From: Defluviitaleaceae bacterium
GTDB taxonomy: Bacteria; Bacillota; Clostridia; Lachnospirales; WRAX01
Assembly (NCBI GenBank): GCA_009785595.1
Contig: WQVZ01000015.1
Coordinates: 1-34,453 of the forward strand
Reading direction: 5' to 3'
Length of the DNA stretch: 34,453 bases
The notes beneath the pieces were generated by a model. That model saw only the letters and a list, made by a program, of their open reading frames with translations. It made no database searches and was not told the DNA's origin. Positions 9,286 through 18,858 of this stretch are shown here, in pieces. The translations under genes were made by a program, and so were the position numbers. Position 1 is the first letter of the stretch. Each line of letters starts with the position of its first letter.

Positions 9286-12200
9286 ATGCGTATTACACGC
9301 AAAACAAAAGCGGCCAAAAGGCCGCTACTTAGACGACGTTTGGTGGCACTTTTTGTCATGATGACAATGTTAATGTCCTATGCAACCACTGTGTTTGCGG
9401 CCATGGACAACAGTGCTGGCCCAGATGGCGAACCGGAACTGGGCATTGTGGTGATTTTTAACCCCAATGGCGGCCAAACGATATATGGCCATGAAACGCG
9501 CACCACACGAACCGGCGACGCCAACAGCGGAACAATTGGTGCAGGCTATATGCCGGAGCCCCCAACACATCCCGGAGTTTACAGATTTGTCGGCTGGACC
9601 ATGGTGCAGAACAGCATTGCCACTGCCGACAGGTTTACCGGTTCTACCGTGGTTAACGCACCAGGTATCACCGTATTTGCCTTATGGGGTCATCAGGTGA
9701 CATTCCATGGCGGCGGCGGCGCGCTTAACATCATCAACAGCCCCGGTTCTTTGGTGGGTTGTCATGGGCCGCGTCTTATAGTATCTGGGCAGTCCATAGG
9801 CTCAACCCCCGGCGTATTTGTACCCAATGCACCAAACCATCCCGGTCACACTTTTGCAGGCTGGTTTATAGACAATGACCCTGCACGGCCATTTACAGCT
9901 GCCACAGTTGTTAACGGCGATTTGGAAGTACATGCCCGCTGGGAAGAGATACCAAGACATACAGTGACCTTTGACGTACAAGGAGGCCAACTGTCAACAG
10001 AATTGGCGCCTCCCGCACCTGCTACGGTGAGGCATCCGCACTCTCTTACCCGTACGGCCGTACAAGGCAGAAGCGTTGAGCATTCGTCCAGAAATCCATA
10101 TTTCCTTAACCAGGGTATTGGCTGGCCGCGCTCCGCACCGGAAGTACTACCCGCCGGCCCAACCGCCGGTATGACGCTGGAAGGCTGGTGGACACAGCCA
10201 AATGGCTGGAATGGCACAGGAGATCGCTGGGCGCCCGCTGGTGTGCTTAATCTTGCAAACGAATCTGTGCTGCCACAGCCCGGTGGCGCAGCAACCACCG
10301 TGGTTACAGAGGATATTACCGTTTTTGCCAATTGGGTGTATCGTGTTACATTCCATCCAAACGTTGGTTATATGAATCTTGGCCATGCCAATTCCCTATA
10401 CGATGCGGGCTTTCCAAATCCCCGTGTTGCCGATGTCAATCGCAACCACTTCCGCGACCTAACAGTACAGGGCGGCACCATTAACGCCAATGGTCAGTTG
10501 TATAACCGTAATTCCAACACCGCGCAGCCTGTGGGCATGCCCGCCGATAATATTATGATAAGGCCCGGCTTTATATTTATGGGCTGGTGGAATATGCAAC
10601 TGAACCCAAGCGTAGCCATGGGCAACGAACCGCCGGAAGCCCAGGAATTTTTAGGCACCACCCCTGTAAATACCAGCAAAACGGTGTATGCCCGCTGGAT
10701 ACCCCGCACCCATGTAACAATTACCTTTGATACCAACAACGGGCAATGGGTGGCAGACGACACAGACGACCGCTATGTAAACCTGCCGTCAGGTGCATAT
10801 ATTAACAACTACGGCCCTGCATCCATGCCGGCAATGCCGTTGGTGCCGCCGGCTCCGGGTTATATGTTTGCCGGATGGTTTGTATGTCCCGATGGTACCG
10901 GCGACCGTTTTACCCCGTCAACACAGGTTCCCGATGACATAACCGTATACGCCCGCTGGCTGCCGTATATCACCCTGGCGGTGTGTACCAACGGCGGAAC
11001 ATCAAATCTTATACGCTATCGTAACTTCCCCGTGGGTGTTACTTTGTATGATATGAATCTTATATGGCGCGACCATCACGGCCCGCCAACAACCACCGGA
11101 GCCCAATTAAACCTGTACGATCTCGTATGGATGGGCAATAGCGGCGTTACCACTAGGCCAGGACATCACTTAAACGCGCCACAAGTATGGAACACCGCAG
11201 CCGATGGCAATGGTGACTTGTTTACCAGATTGATGCCCATCACACAAGATATGGCCGTAAACGGCGTGTTTACCATTTATGCCCAATGGGCCATAACCGT
11301 AATATTTAACGACAACCGCAGCAGCATTGGGGCGGGCACCAATGAAGATGACAATATTTTAGGCAGAAACGCCGCAGGTGTAAATACCGCTGCTCATCGC
11401 ACCCAGGTTTTGCTTGGCAGATCATTTGAAAACAACCACCTGCACCCCAATACGCACCCAAGCACGCACCCGGCTTCGCCTAATTTCCCAATGATAGGCA
11501 GAATGGTAAGCCCGCAGGACACCATACTTGACCTAACCTTTTCCAGTGCCAGCATTAACACATTTGTGCGCGGCTGGAACACCCAACCCGACGGACTTGG
11601 CGAATGGTTCTATCACGACACCATTATAACCTCCGGGCCTCTCACTCTTTATGGTATATGGTCAGAAACCCTGGCCTTCCACCCGGGTGTGGCACCACCA
11701 TCCGCCATACCATACGGTCACAGATTATCACCCATAACCCCATTTACCCCCGGCCCTCTTGCCGAAGGCCATTTTGCAAATGTGGATGAAAGATTTGGCG
11801 GCACAGATCCACAATGGCCAGGGTTTACCTTTGTCGGGTGGAGTGATCAACTTAACGGCGGCGTAGGCAGCCAAGATATAATTCCGGGTATGCCCAGAAC
11901 CTTCCCATTCACCATATACGCCCAATGGCATGCGCTTTTATGGTTTGACGCTACCGGCGGAATGATAACACCGGATGTGGGGCCTGCTGTTCCAGAAATG
12001 CTGTCAAGTGCCAGGGTTTTTGTTCCTCTTGCCGGTGCAATTGTTAACACCCCGGCACGCCAAAACTGGCAATTTGCGGAATGGAACACCAACAGGTGGG
12101 GCCTGAGAGACGACGACGGCCTTGTGTACAATACCGGCACCGTTGTCACCGTTACCCGCGACAACAGAGATGCACCAATAAACGGCGAAAGGTTGTTTGC

Positions 12201-14655
12201 CCAATGGGCCGCCAATATCAGGTTTGATGAAGGCGATGCTTTGGTTGCCGGTGGTGTTGGTACCCTTGTTGGCTATATACACGACATACCGGAGCTTGGT
12301 AATGTTGTAGACCATAACATGGGCTTGATGCCTGTTCCGACTCATCGTCCCGGCTATACCTTCACCGGCTGGGAAGTGTGGGATTATTCAGCCAATGGCG
12401 GAGCCGGCGGTTATGTGCCTTTCACTCAAAATACCGTAATTACAGACAATATGCGCTTTGTTACCGGTGCCGGCGGCGGAAGATATATTCATGTTATAGC
12501 CCGATATACCGACAGCATCCACACACTGACCATACAAAACGAATCTAATGACCCATTAGACCCATTCCCTGCAACTCCACTGCCAACAGGTCAAACCGCA
12601 CCAACAAGCCAGATACCCTTTAACCAATCCGTAACACTTGCACCGGGAACCAAAACGGGCTGGACCTTCCTTGGCTGGAGGTTGCTGGCAGACCCGGCGG
12701 GTGTGGCAACCATAACAGGAACACAGTTGCCTCATGCATTTAACATGCCGGATGCTAACAGAACCTATGTAGCAGTGTGGAGCAGGAATGTTCACACACT
12801 GACCATAACAAACGAATCTAATGACACATTAGACCCATTCCCTGCATCTCCGACATGGGTAACAACCCAAACAGCGTCAGGTCAAGTGCCGTTCGACCAA
12901 TCTGTAACACTTGCACCGGGATCTGTTGCAGGCTGGACCTTCCTTGGCTGGAGATTGCCGGCAGACCCGGCAGGTGTGGCAACCATAACGGTGCCTCCTG
13001 CTCATCAGTTCTACATGCCGGATGCAAACAAGGCCTATGTGGCAGTGTGGAGCAGAAATGTTCATACACTAACCATACAAAACCACCCGGCAGGTGTGGT
13101 CTTATCCACCACCACACCACCGCCATTACAAACCACATCAGGCTCACGCCCATTTGACCAAAGCATTACTCTAGAACCAGGCTATGCCCCCGGCTGGACT
13201 TTCCTTGGCTGGGTACGTGTAAACCATGGCGACACCTTTACACCACCCACAACAATAGCCGGACTGCTGCCCGCCAATCATCAATTTAATATGCCCGATG
13301 CAAATGTAACCTTTGTAGCCATATGGGGCAATGATGATGACGAGATAGGCATACCAAACAGCTTTACACTAACAATAAGCAACCACCCAACCACTGTTAC
13401 TCCAACAGACCAAACCTTGTCCGGTTCGCGCCTGTTTGGTCAAGACATAGTGCTGGAGGAAGGCACGGTGACGGGTTGGACATTTGTGGGCTGGAGACTC
13501 TACGGCACCAACGACGCACCTGTGTTAGACCGCGCCTTCACCATGCCTGCCAACAACGTACATTATGTGGCCGTATGGGAGGTAAATACTCACACACTGA
13601 CCATAACAAACGACCCGGCAGCCCATAACTTCCCGGCCACTCAAACACCAACCGGCCCAAGAGATTTTGGCGCAAACATAACATTGGTACCCGGTGCGGT
13701 GGAGGGCTGGACATTTATAGGCTGGAGACTGCACGGCACCAACAATACACCTGTGCTTAACCGCACCTTCACCATGCCGGACAATGATGTACATTATGTG
13801 GCCGTATGGCGCCTTACCACAACTGATGATGGCACCACACAGAACGGCCCAACAACAGGCTTTCCTGAAACAACCGGACCAGTGGAAAGACCAGAGCGAG
13901 AGCCTGAACCAGAACCGGAGCCGGAGCCTGTTGTGAAAGAGCATCACGCCTATATCATCGGCTTTGAAGATGGCTATGTGCGCCCAAGGGCACACGTAAC
14001 CAGAGCCCAAGTGGCCACCATCTTCTTCCGCTTGATATCTGATGCGGACAGGGAACACTATTGGATGCAAACCAATCCATTCCCGGATGTGGTGCTGGAA
14101 AACTGGTTTAACAATGCCGTGTCCACCACAACCAACGCAGATATGTTTACCGGCATGCCGGATGGCACCTTCCAACCAAATCGCGCTATCACTAGGGCAG
14201 AATTGACCGCAGTGGTGGTACGCTTTATGGGCGTAACCCACAATGGCACAACACCAATGTTTAACGACATAGCAGGCCATTGGGCAGAGAGATATATCAA
14301 CATTGCCGCCCACCACGGCTGGGTGTTTGGTTACGAAGGTCTTAACGGACGCTTCCTGCCAGACCAGCCCATAACCCGCGCAGAAACAGCCGCCATCATA
14401 AATCGTATGCTTGGCCGCCTGCCGGAAACCCCGGCCGACCTGCTGCCAAACGACATGCGCATTTGGCCGGACAACATGAACACAAACACATGGTATTACC
14501 TATATATCCAAGAGGCCACCAATTCTCACTACTATGTAAGAAAAGCGGACGGCATCCACGAAACATGGGTACAAATGCTTGTGCCGGAGCGCCCCTGGGT
14601 GCTTCTGGAAAGACCGGAATCCGTGCCACAAGACATCTTTCGTGTAATGAACTAA
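9286..14655 (+). CDS. Secreted 1789-aa InlB/Flg_new (Listeria-Bacteroides) repeat protein with C-terminal SLH domains
   Basis: Signal peptide 'RRRLVALFVMMTMLMSYATTVFAA'; many repeats of the type 'VTFHPN...PGYxFxGWW...ITVYARW'; EPEPEPEP linker; three SLH-like modules (GFEDGYVRPRAHVTRAQVATIFFRL / GMPDGTFQPNRAITRAELTAVVVRFM / GLNGRFLPDQPITRAETAAIINRML). SD GGAGGG. Confidence 0.95.
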   Translation: MRITRKTKAAKRPLLRRRLVALFVMMTMLMSYATTVFAAMDNSAGPDGEPELGIVVIFNPNGGQTIYGHETRTTRTGDANSGTIGAGYMPEPPTHPGVYRFVGWTMVQNSIATADRFTGSTVVNAPGITVFALWGHQVTFHGGGGALNIINSPGSLVGCHGPRLIVSGQSIGSTPGVFVPNAPNHPGHTFAGWFIDNDPARPFTAATVVNGDLEVHARWEEIPRHTVTFDVQGGQLSTELAPPAPATVRHPHSLTRTAVQGRSVEHSSRNPYFLNQGIGWPRSAPEVLPAGPTAGMTLEGWWTQPNGWNGTGDRWAPAGVLNLANESVLPQPGGAATTVVTEDITVFANWVYRVTFHPNVGYMNLGHANSLYDAGFPNPRVADVNRNHFRDLTVQGGTINANGQLYNRNSNTAQPVGMPADNIMIRPGFIFMGWWNMQLNPSVAMGNEPPEAQEFLGTTPVNTSKTVYARWIPRTHVTITFDTNNGQWVADDTDDRYVNLPSGAYINNYGPASMPAMPLVPPAPGYMFAGWFVCPDGTGDRFTPSTQVPDDITVYARWLPYITLAVCTNGGTSNLIRYRNFPVGVTLYDMNLIWRDHHGPPTTTGAQLNLYDLVWMGNSGVTTRPGHHLNAPQVWNTAADGNGDLFTRLMPITQDMAVNGVFTIYAQWAITVIFNDNRSSIGAGTNEDDNILGRNAAGVNTAAHRTQVLLGRSFENNHLHPNTHPSTHPASPNFPMIGRMVSPQDTILDLTFSSASINTFVRGWNTQPDGLGEWFYHDTIITSGPLTLYGIWSETLAFHPGVAPPSAIPYGHRLSPITPFTPGPLAEGHFANVDERFGGTDPQWPGFTFVGWSDQLNGGVGSQDIIPGMPRTFPFTIYAQWHALLWFDATGGMITPDVGPAVPEMLSSARVFVPLAGAIVNTPARQNWQFAEWNTNRWGLRDDDGLVYNTGTVVTVTRDNRDAPINGERLFAQWAANIRFDEGDALVAGGVGTLVGYIHDIPELGNVVDHNMGLMPVPTHRPGYTFTGWEVWDYSANGGAGGYVPFTQNTVITDNMRFVTGAGGGRYIHVIARYTDSIHTLTIQNESNDPLDPFPATPLPTGQTAPTSQIPFNQSVTLAPGTKTGWTFLGWRLLADPAGVATITGTQLPHAFNMPDANRTYVAVWSRNVHTLTITNESNDTLDPFPASPTWVTTQTASGQVPFDQSVTLAPGSVAGWTFLGWRLPADPAGVATITVPPAHQFYMPDANKAYVAVWSRNVHTLTIQNHPAGVVLSTTTPPPLQTTSGSRPFDQSITLEPGYAPGWTFLGWVRVNHGDTFTPPTTIAGLLPANHQFNMPDANVTFVAIWGNDDDEIGIPNSFTLTISNHPTTVTPTDQTLSGSRLFGQDIVLEEGTVTGWTFVGWRLYGTNDAPVLDRAFTMPANNVHYVAVWEVNTHTLTITNDPAAHNFPATQTPTGPRDFGANITLVPGAVEGWTFIGWRLHGTNNTPVLNRTFTMPDNDVHYVAVWRLTTTDDGTTQNGPTTGFPETTGPVERPEREPEPEPEPEPVVKEHHAYIIGFEDGYVRPRAHVTRAQVATIFFRLISDADREHYWMQTNPFPDVVLENWFNNAVSTTTNADMFTGMPDGTFQPNRAITRAELTAVVVRFMGVTHNGTTPMFNDIAGHWAERYINIAAHHGWVFGYEGLNGRFLPDQPITRAETAAIINRMLGRLPETPADLLPNDMRIWPDNMNTNTWYYLYIQEATNSHYYVRKADGIHETWVQMLVPERPWVLLERPESVPQDIFRVMN
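12515..13815 (+). repeat. Five tandem 'HTLTI(Q/T)N...GWTFLGWR...MPDANxxYVAVW' coding repeats
   Basis: Repeated DNA and protein blocks starting near 12520, 12792, 13063, 13364 and 13590. Confidence 0.85.
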
Positions 14656-14672
14656 ACCCATAACCGCAACAA

Positions 14673-14709
14673 AAACACCGCCCTTGCCAATCGCGCATGG
14701 GCGGTGTTT
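14673..14709 (+). terminator. Intrinsic terminator after the SLH protein
   Basis: AAACACCGCCC...GGGCGGTGTTT followed by T-rich sequence. Confidence 0.85.
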
Positions 14710-14790
14710 GATTTTGTATTGTTTTCGCATCCATAATATTGATACGCGTCACTTGGAAGGTTGGCAAAGCCAGCATGGACAAGAACACAA

Positions 14791-14827
14791 AAAAATAAGC
14801 CGCCCCGGCAAGGAATGGCTTATTTTT
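14791..14827. terminator. Terminator-like hairpin, A/T flanked on both strands
   Basis: AAAAATAAGCC - 15 nt - GGCTTATTTTT; could serve the minus-strand lepB/DUF1858 unit. Confidence 0.7.
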
Positions 14828-14963
14828 CACTCATAACTAAATATTATGGGTCTGGCTATAACCGCCAAACAACTTGTGGGAGTGGGTGTTCACGCATCCA
14901 CTCTTTTGCATTATGCACTCTTGTTATTATAACCAAAGAGCTTTTGTGCCTGTTTAGCTCAAA

Positions 14964-15215
14964 TTATTCGCCATCTTCCTCCACACCGGCGGCCTGTATC
15001 ATACCGGAGTTTTCTATGAAGGCATTAAGTTTGTCTACCAGTGCATCGCAATCTTCCGGGCCCATACCATGGACCTGACAAGCCTCGGCCAGAGACTCAT
15101 ACTGGGCAGCCCGTCAGCCCACGCAATGCATACCGTGCTGCATTAATATCATGGCGGTTCCTCTATCCACAGCCAAGATGTCTGTAATAAGCATGTCCTT
15201 TGTTATTTTTTTCAA
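14964..15215 (-). CDS. DUF1858-like small redox protein with in-frame UGA at the second Cys of CxxC (candidate selenoprotein)
   Basis: TTG start at 15215 with AGGAGG 7 nt upstream; MKKITKDMLITDILAVDRGTAMILMQHGMHCVG[UGA]RAAQYESLAEACQVHGMGPEDCDALVDKLNAFIENSGMIQAAGVEEDGE-TAA. UGA is codon 34 (15114-15116). Conserved-looking sequence continues on both sides of the UGA. Confidence 0.75.
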
Positions 15216-15245
15216 AGCAATTCCTCCTATGTCATTAAAAAATAA

Positions 15246-15794
15246 TTACCGTATTATGCCAAGTCTGGGCCAATACACAAAGGCAGCCCGGCCCAGGATA
15301 TTATCCCGCGGCAAAAAAGTATTGCGCCAGGTGCGGCTATCGTGGGAATCATTTCGGTTGTCGCCCAGGACAAAAAAGCTACCCTCTGGCACATGGAAAG
15401 TCTGGTCAGACCCCACAGCAGGCCCTAACAAAAACTCATCATTCAGCGGTTCAGACGATCCATCTATAAAAACCTGGCCGTCTATAATATCCACTGTTTC
15501 TCCCGGCATACCTATTATGCGCTTTACGTAAAGGATGGATTCATCATCGGGAAAGCGAAAAATTACCACATCATAACGCTGGGGTTCGCCAAAAACATAT
15601 GACAACCGCCAAGCCACCAAGCGGTCTTGCTCAGCAATGGTGGGGCGCATAGAACCCGTGGGCACCACCGCATTTACTATCACAAAATTACGTATAAGCA
15701 GGGCGGCGGCAACAGCCAACCCCAGCATAATTATCCAAGATAATGCCTCTTTACCCGCACCTTTTTTCTGTTGTTCTTCCATTTGTTCTTCCAT
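15246..15794 (-). CDS. lepB: Signal peptidase I
   Basis: N-terminal TM 'ALSWIIMLGLAVAAALLIRNFVIVNAVVPTGSMRPTI' with catalytic Ser, 'YVKRIIGMPGETVDIIDGQVFIDG' with catalytic Lys, and 'GDNRNDSHDSRTW'. The ORF-track start (16124) runs through non-coding repeat sequence; start placed at ATG 15794. Confidence 0.92.
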   Translation of the reverse strand: MEEQMEEQQKKGAGKEALSWIIMLGLAVAAALLIRNFVIVNAVVPTGSMRPTIAEQDRLVAWRLSYVFGEPQRYDVVIFRFPDDESILYVKRIIGMPGETVDIIDGQVFIDGSSEPLNDEFLLGPAVGSDQTFHVPEGSFFVLGDNRNDSHDSRTWRNTFLPRDNILGRAAFVYWPRLGIIR

Positions 15795-15884
15795 ATCTCC
15801 CCCATATTTTCCGACATCTTTATTCATTATAACAAAAACATGCAACCAAGGCAATAGTAAAAAATACGGCTGTGGACTTCCGGG

Positions 15885-15936
15885 CCAAGCGCCATATTGC
15901 AGTGCAATATCGTAGGGGCGGCTGCCCCGGTTGCCC
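15885..15936. repeat. Dispersed palindromic repeat copy (...ATATTGCAGTGCAATATCGTAGGGGCGGCTGCCCCGG...)
   Basis: ATATTGCA/TGCAATAT dyad followed by GTAGGGGCGGC; second GTAGGGGCGGC copy (inverted) at about 18204-18226. Confidence 0.6.
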
Positions 15937-16281
15937 ACAAACAACAAGCTACTAAACATCTCTAAAAAAGCCATGCATTGCCTATCCGTGTCAAGCTCCG
16001 CATCTACGCCAATAGGTAAAATTGCGCACCTCATGCCATGCCCAAAGTCACCGGCATAAACCACAGGGGATATTATGACTTTTCCCAAAACACTCAAGGC
16101 AACGAAGTAAATCATCCAGCACATTGGTGGAATAATACCCGAGAATCAACCTCGCCACATTGCCCATAAGCTCACTTTGGGCGATACCCCACATTGCTAA
16201 ATCTTCGGGCTTTCCGCAAACTTAGCAAATGCTTTTTGTTTGGGGTCATATTTATTTTATTTCCACCCTATAAAAGTTGCA

Positions 16282-17215
16282 TCAGACTTCGCTATTATCA
16301 CCTTGCCGCTCTCCGAAATAATCACTTGCAATTTCTTTTGCATCAGGGACATTAGGAAAACACACATTTACAGTTTCATAAATGTGCTTACAGATAACAT
16401 CTATCCACTTTCTTAGAGCATGCGTTTTAAAAGCCACTTCAGTATCAACAAAAGTTGCAAAAAACGCAGCAGTGACTTGAAAAAAGGAATGTGCTGCATG
16501 TTCTGCGGGACTATGCAATCCCCACTCAGAGCGCCCAGCAGATATGATGTTTTGCTCCGTTCCTGAGTTCGCCAGTCTTTTCAATGTTCCTTGCGGTGAC
16601 GCATGAACAACTTTGCACGAAAACCTGTATTGTTTTTGCCAAAATTCTTTTTGGCCTTCCGGAAAATTGATGGATTTGAATATTTTTGTAAATGTTACGT
16701 CATCATTTCTGTTTTTGAAACAAGTTGCACCTTTAGCCCACTCTACACCTGTTTGAAATTCCCACACATTATCATCGGATTGATTAATAAATGCTAATGC
16801 AACATCATCGTCATTTTCTTTAATAAAAATTGCGAAGACGCTCAGCTCGAACAGAGTGCGCCAACGTGCAAATGCTCCATCAGCATAGCCATTTTTTAGC
16901 AAACAGATTATTTCTGAAAAAAACTTGGCAAGCTCGCCCATGTATGCTTTGCAATGCAAATTGTTTAAAGCCAAGACTTTTGCCCTCATTGTGTTCTTTA
17001 TAATACTTGTCTTTAAAGCCATCAACACATTCAATCGTCATTAAGTACATGGAATCAAGAGCGGCAAACCCTCTCCACCATTTTTGCCTTAATCGCCCTA
17101 GGAATTCATAATCAAGATTATTTTGAAACAAAATTCGCTCATACATTATTTCTTCCATCAATGCTACGTTCTTGCTTGTCAATTCATCAAAAAGCTGTCT
17201 TTGTTCATCAATCAT
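16282..17215 (-). pseudogene. DUF5677-like protein split across two frames (frameshift)
   Basis: ORF 16880..17215 (MIDEQRQLFDELTSKN...FKDKYYKEHNE) supplies the N-terminal part; ORF 16282..17034 (...MGELAKFFSEIICLLKNGYADGAFARWRTLFELSVFAIFI...) supplies the rest; overlapping frames offset by one nucleotide. Confidence 0.6.
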
Positions 17216-17370
17216 CGTCTATTGCCCCCATTCTGGTACCTCTCCATCAATGCCGTCACACAATGAACCATGTCAATTGTGCTATTATGCAGCAATCTGT
17301 TTGTTTGCACCATCCTCCACTTCCCACAAATAATTATACAAAAGCCCAGCCCAAATTTCAACCCGGACAT

Positions 17371-17401
17371 AAAAAATCAGGCCTACGCGGCCTGATTTTT
17401 T
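17371..17401 (-). terminator. Strong intrinsic terminator after the Met-rich small ORF
   Basis: AAAAAATCAGGCC - tacgc - GGCCTGATTTTTT, 13-bp perfect stem; functional context on the minus strand (can work both ways). Confidence 0.88.
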
Positions 17402-17414
17402 ATGTTGCCCCAAA

Positions 17415-17579
17415 CTACATTGTTTCCATTGCGCCAATGCCGCCGGGCATCATCATCATGATGAACAAAAGCATCATCATGGAGTTGTCGCCCCTAAAAA
17501 GTGATCCGCCATCCATCATCATCATAAGCATAAGCAGCATCGGAAAGTTGTTTTGTGGCCCTGGTGGTCTATGATGCAT
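17415..17579 (-). CDS. 54-aa methionine-rich mini-protein
   Basis: MHHRPPGPQNNFPMLLMLMMMMDGGSLFRGDNSMMMLLFIMMMMPGGIGAMETM-TAG; GAGGTG 5 nt upstream of ATG; terminator directly downstream. Absent from the ORF track (<60 aa). Confidence 0.7.
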   Translation of the reverse strand: MHHRPPGPQNNFPMLLMLMMMMDGGSLFRGDNSMMMLLFIMMMMPGGIGAMETM

Positions 17580-17688
17580 TCTAACACCTCACATTTTTCA
17601 TCGTTCCTTTAATTCTATTACGCCCGCCCGTGAAAAATGACTAAAGCACAAAGTTTTTGCTCGTCCATGACAAAATTTGTCCTATATA

Positions 17689-17718
17689 TTGACCCACGCC
17701 CCACAAATGGGCTATACT
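17689..17718 (+). promoter_or_regulatory. Sigma-A-like promoter for the 17745 gene
   Basis: TTGACC - 18 nt - TATACT about 26 nt upstream of the start codon. Confidence 0.65.
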
Positions 17719-17744
17719 GATGTAAATTCGATGGGGTGATGAAC

Positions 17745-18296
17745 ATGAAAAGTCAAGATTTCGGCGCAGAGGTGACAGTAGTGCGTACCGTCTTTTTACG
17801 CAAAGTAAATGTGGCCGCGGCGGCCTTTTTGATATTCCTAAGCATACAGGGCCTTGTAACCACGCTGTTTTCATCACCAACCACAGCCGAACTTGCCGTC
17901 GGCATAGCCCTCATCCCGGCCGCCCTGGTCTACGGTTTTGCCGCCTTAAACAGCTATATGTCCAAAATTTTTGTTTACGAGCGTGGTTTAATTATAAAAA
18001 GCCTTCTAAGCAAGAAGGCCTTGGGGGACGCGGACATAAAGCGCGTGGGTTTTTATCGGGCCAATATGCGTAAAATGCAAATAACCATAGTACACAAAAC
18101 CGGCAAGCCCATCACAATAAACACCGCAAAATATCAGAATTACGAACCTGTTGTGGAATACCTAAAGAAATTTAAGCAGGGGCCAACCCCCGCAGTCGTC
18201 CTCGGGCGGCAAAATGCCGCCCCTACAGTTGCACGCGATACCCAATATAATATCCAGCCCGGCGAAAACCCAAATGCAAAGCCGCACCAAGATTAA
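17745..18296 (+). CDS. Membrane protein with PH-like domain, unknown function
   Basis: Two hydrophobic segments (VAAAAFLIFLSIQGLVTTLF, LAVGIALIPAALVYGFAAL) then 'IFVYERGLIIKSLLSKKALGDADIKRVGFYRANM'. Start set at ATG 17745 after GGGGTG. Confidence 0.65.
   Translation: MKSQDFGAEVTVVRTVFLRKVNVAAAAFLIFLSIQGLVTTLFSSPTTAELAVGIALIPAALVYGFAALNSYMSKIFVYERGLIIKSLLSKKALGDADIKRVGFYRANMRKMQITIVHKTGKPITINTAKYQNYEPVVEYLKKFKQGPTPAVVLGRQNAAPTVARDTQYNIQPGENPNAKPHQD
18204..18226. repeat. GGGCGGC-AAAAT-GCCGCCC(C)TAC palindromic repeat
   Basis: 7-bp perfect stem; inverse orientation of the GTAGGGGCGGC motif seen near 15912. Sits at the convergent gene ends. Confidence 0.65.
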
Positions 18297-18858
18297 GATA
18301 ATCATTTCTGTCCACCATAAACAGCACTTCCTTGTGGCCATCGGCCAACACCTGCTTCGCGGCGGCACCAATCAGGGCCACCTTGTCCTCTATACCATCG
18401 GCCACCACACAATAAATCTCATAACCACGGCGCACAAGTGCATAGCCGGTTATTTCGCCATCACAAAACACCCCAAAAATACCCCAACCCGCCAGATGTT
18501 TGCGCAATCTTTCGCTGTGCCAACACATATCCGGGTTTTTTGCATCGTGCAAGGCGGCAAAAACGGCAAAGTTCCCCTCGTCAATGGCCACAGCCTCTTT
18601 GGTGACTACGTCAATCAAATCCTCACGGGCTAACCGTAGTTCTATATAATCCTTGGCCACCTCCGCCCCAATGCTTTTCAAAAAATCAATGGGCGCAAGG
18701 GTGTTAAGAAAGCCAAAATCCACCGCAAAACCGGGATATTCGGCCCTAACCTGCCGCCAAACCCCTTCGGCGTCTTTCTCCGTTATATCGTCAATCTGTA
18801 CGCGGTTTTCCTCCGCATCCACCAAGACCCGCAGGCCTGCAATATTAACAATCGGCAT
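18223..18858 (-). CDS. GNAT-family N-acetyltransferase-like protein
   Basis: C-terminal 'GYALVRRGYEIYCVVADGI...VLFMVDRNDYLNLGAALHLGFRRAGYYIGYRV' resembles the GNAT fold end. Confidence 0.65.
   Translation of the reverse strand: MPIVNIAGLRVLVDAEENRVQIDDITEKDAEGVWRQVRAEYPGFAVDFGFLNTLAPIDFLKSIGAEVAKDYIELRLAREDLIDVVTKEAVAIDEGNFAVFAALHDAKNPDMCWHSERLRKHLAGWGIFGVFCDGEITGYALVRRGYEIYCVVADGIEDKVALIGAAAKQVLADGHKEVLFMVDRNDYLNLGAALHLGFRRAGYYIGYRVQL

Noticed and set aside
15114-15116. Global UGA reassignment (genetic code 4/25) to explain the in-frame UGA
   Set aside because: dnaJ, the dGTPase-like gene and the DUF5677-like ORF end in TGA at the expected C-termini, so UGA works as stop here.
15795-16124. 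N-terminal extension of LepB
   Set aside because: Extension translates a dispersed palindromic repeat and lacks an RBS; normal signal peptidase starts near 15794.
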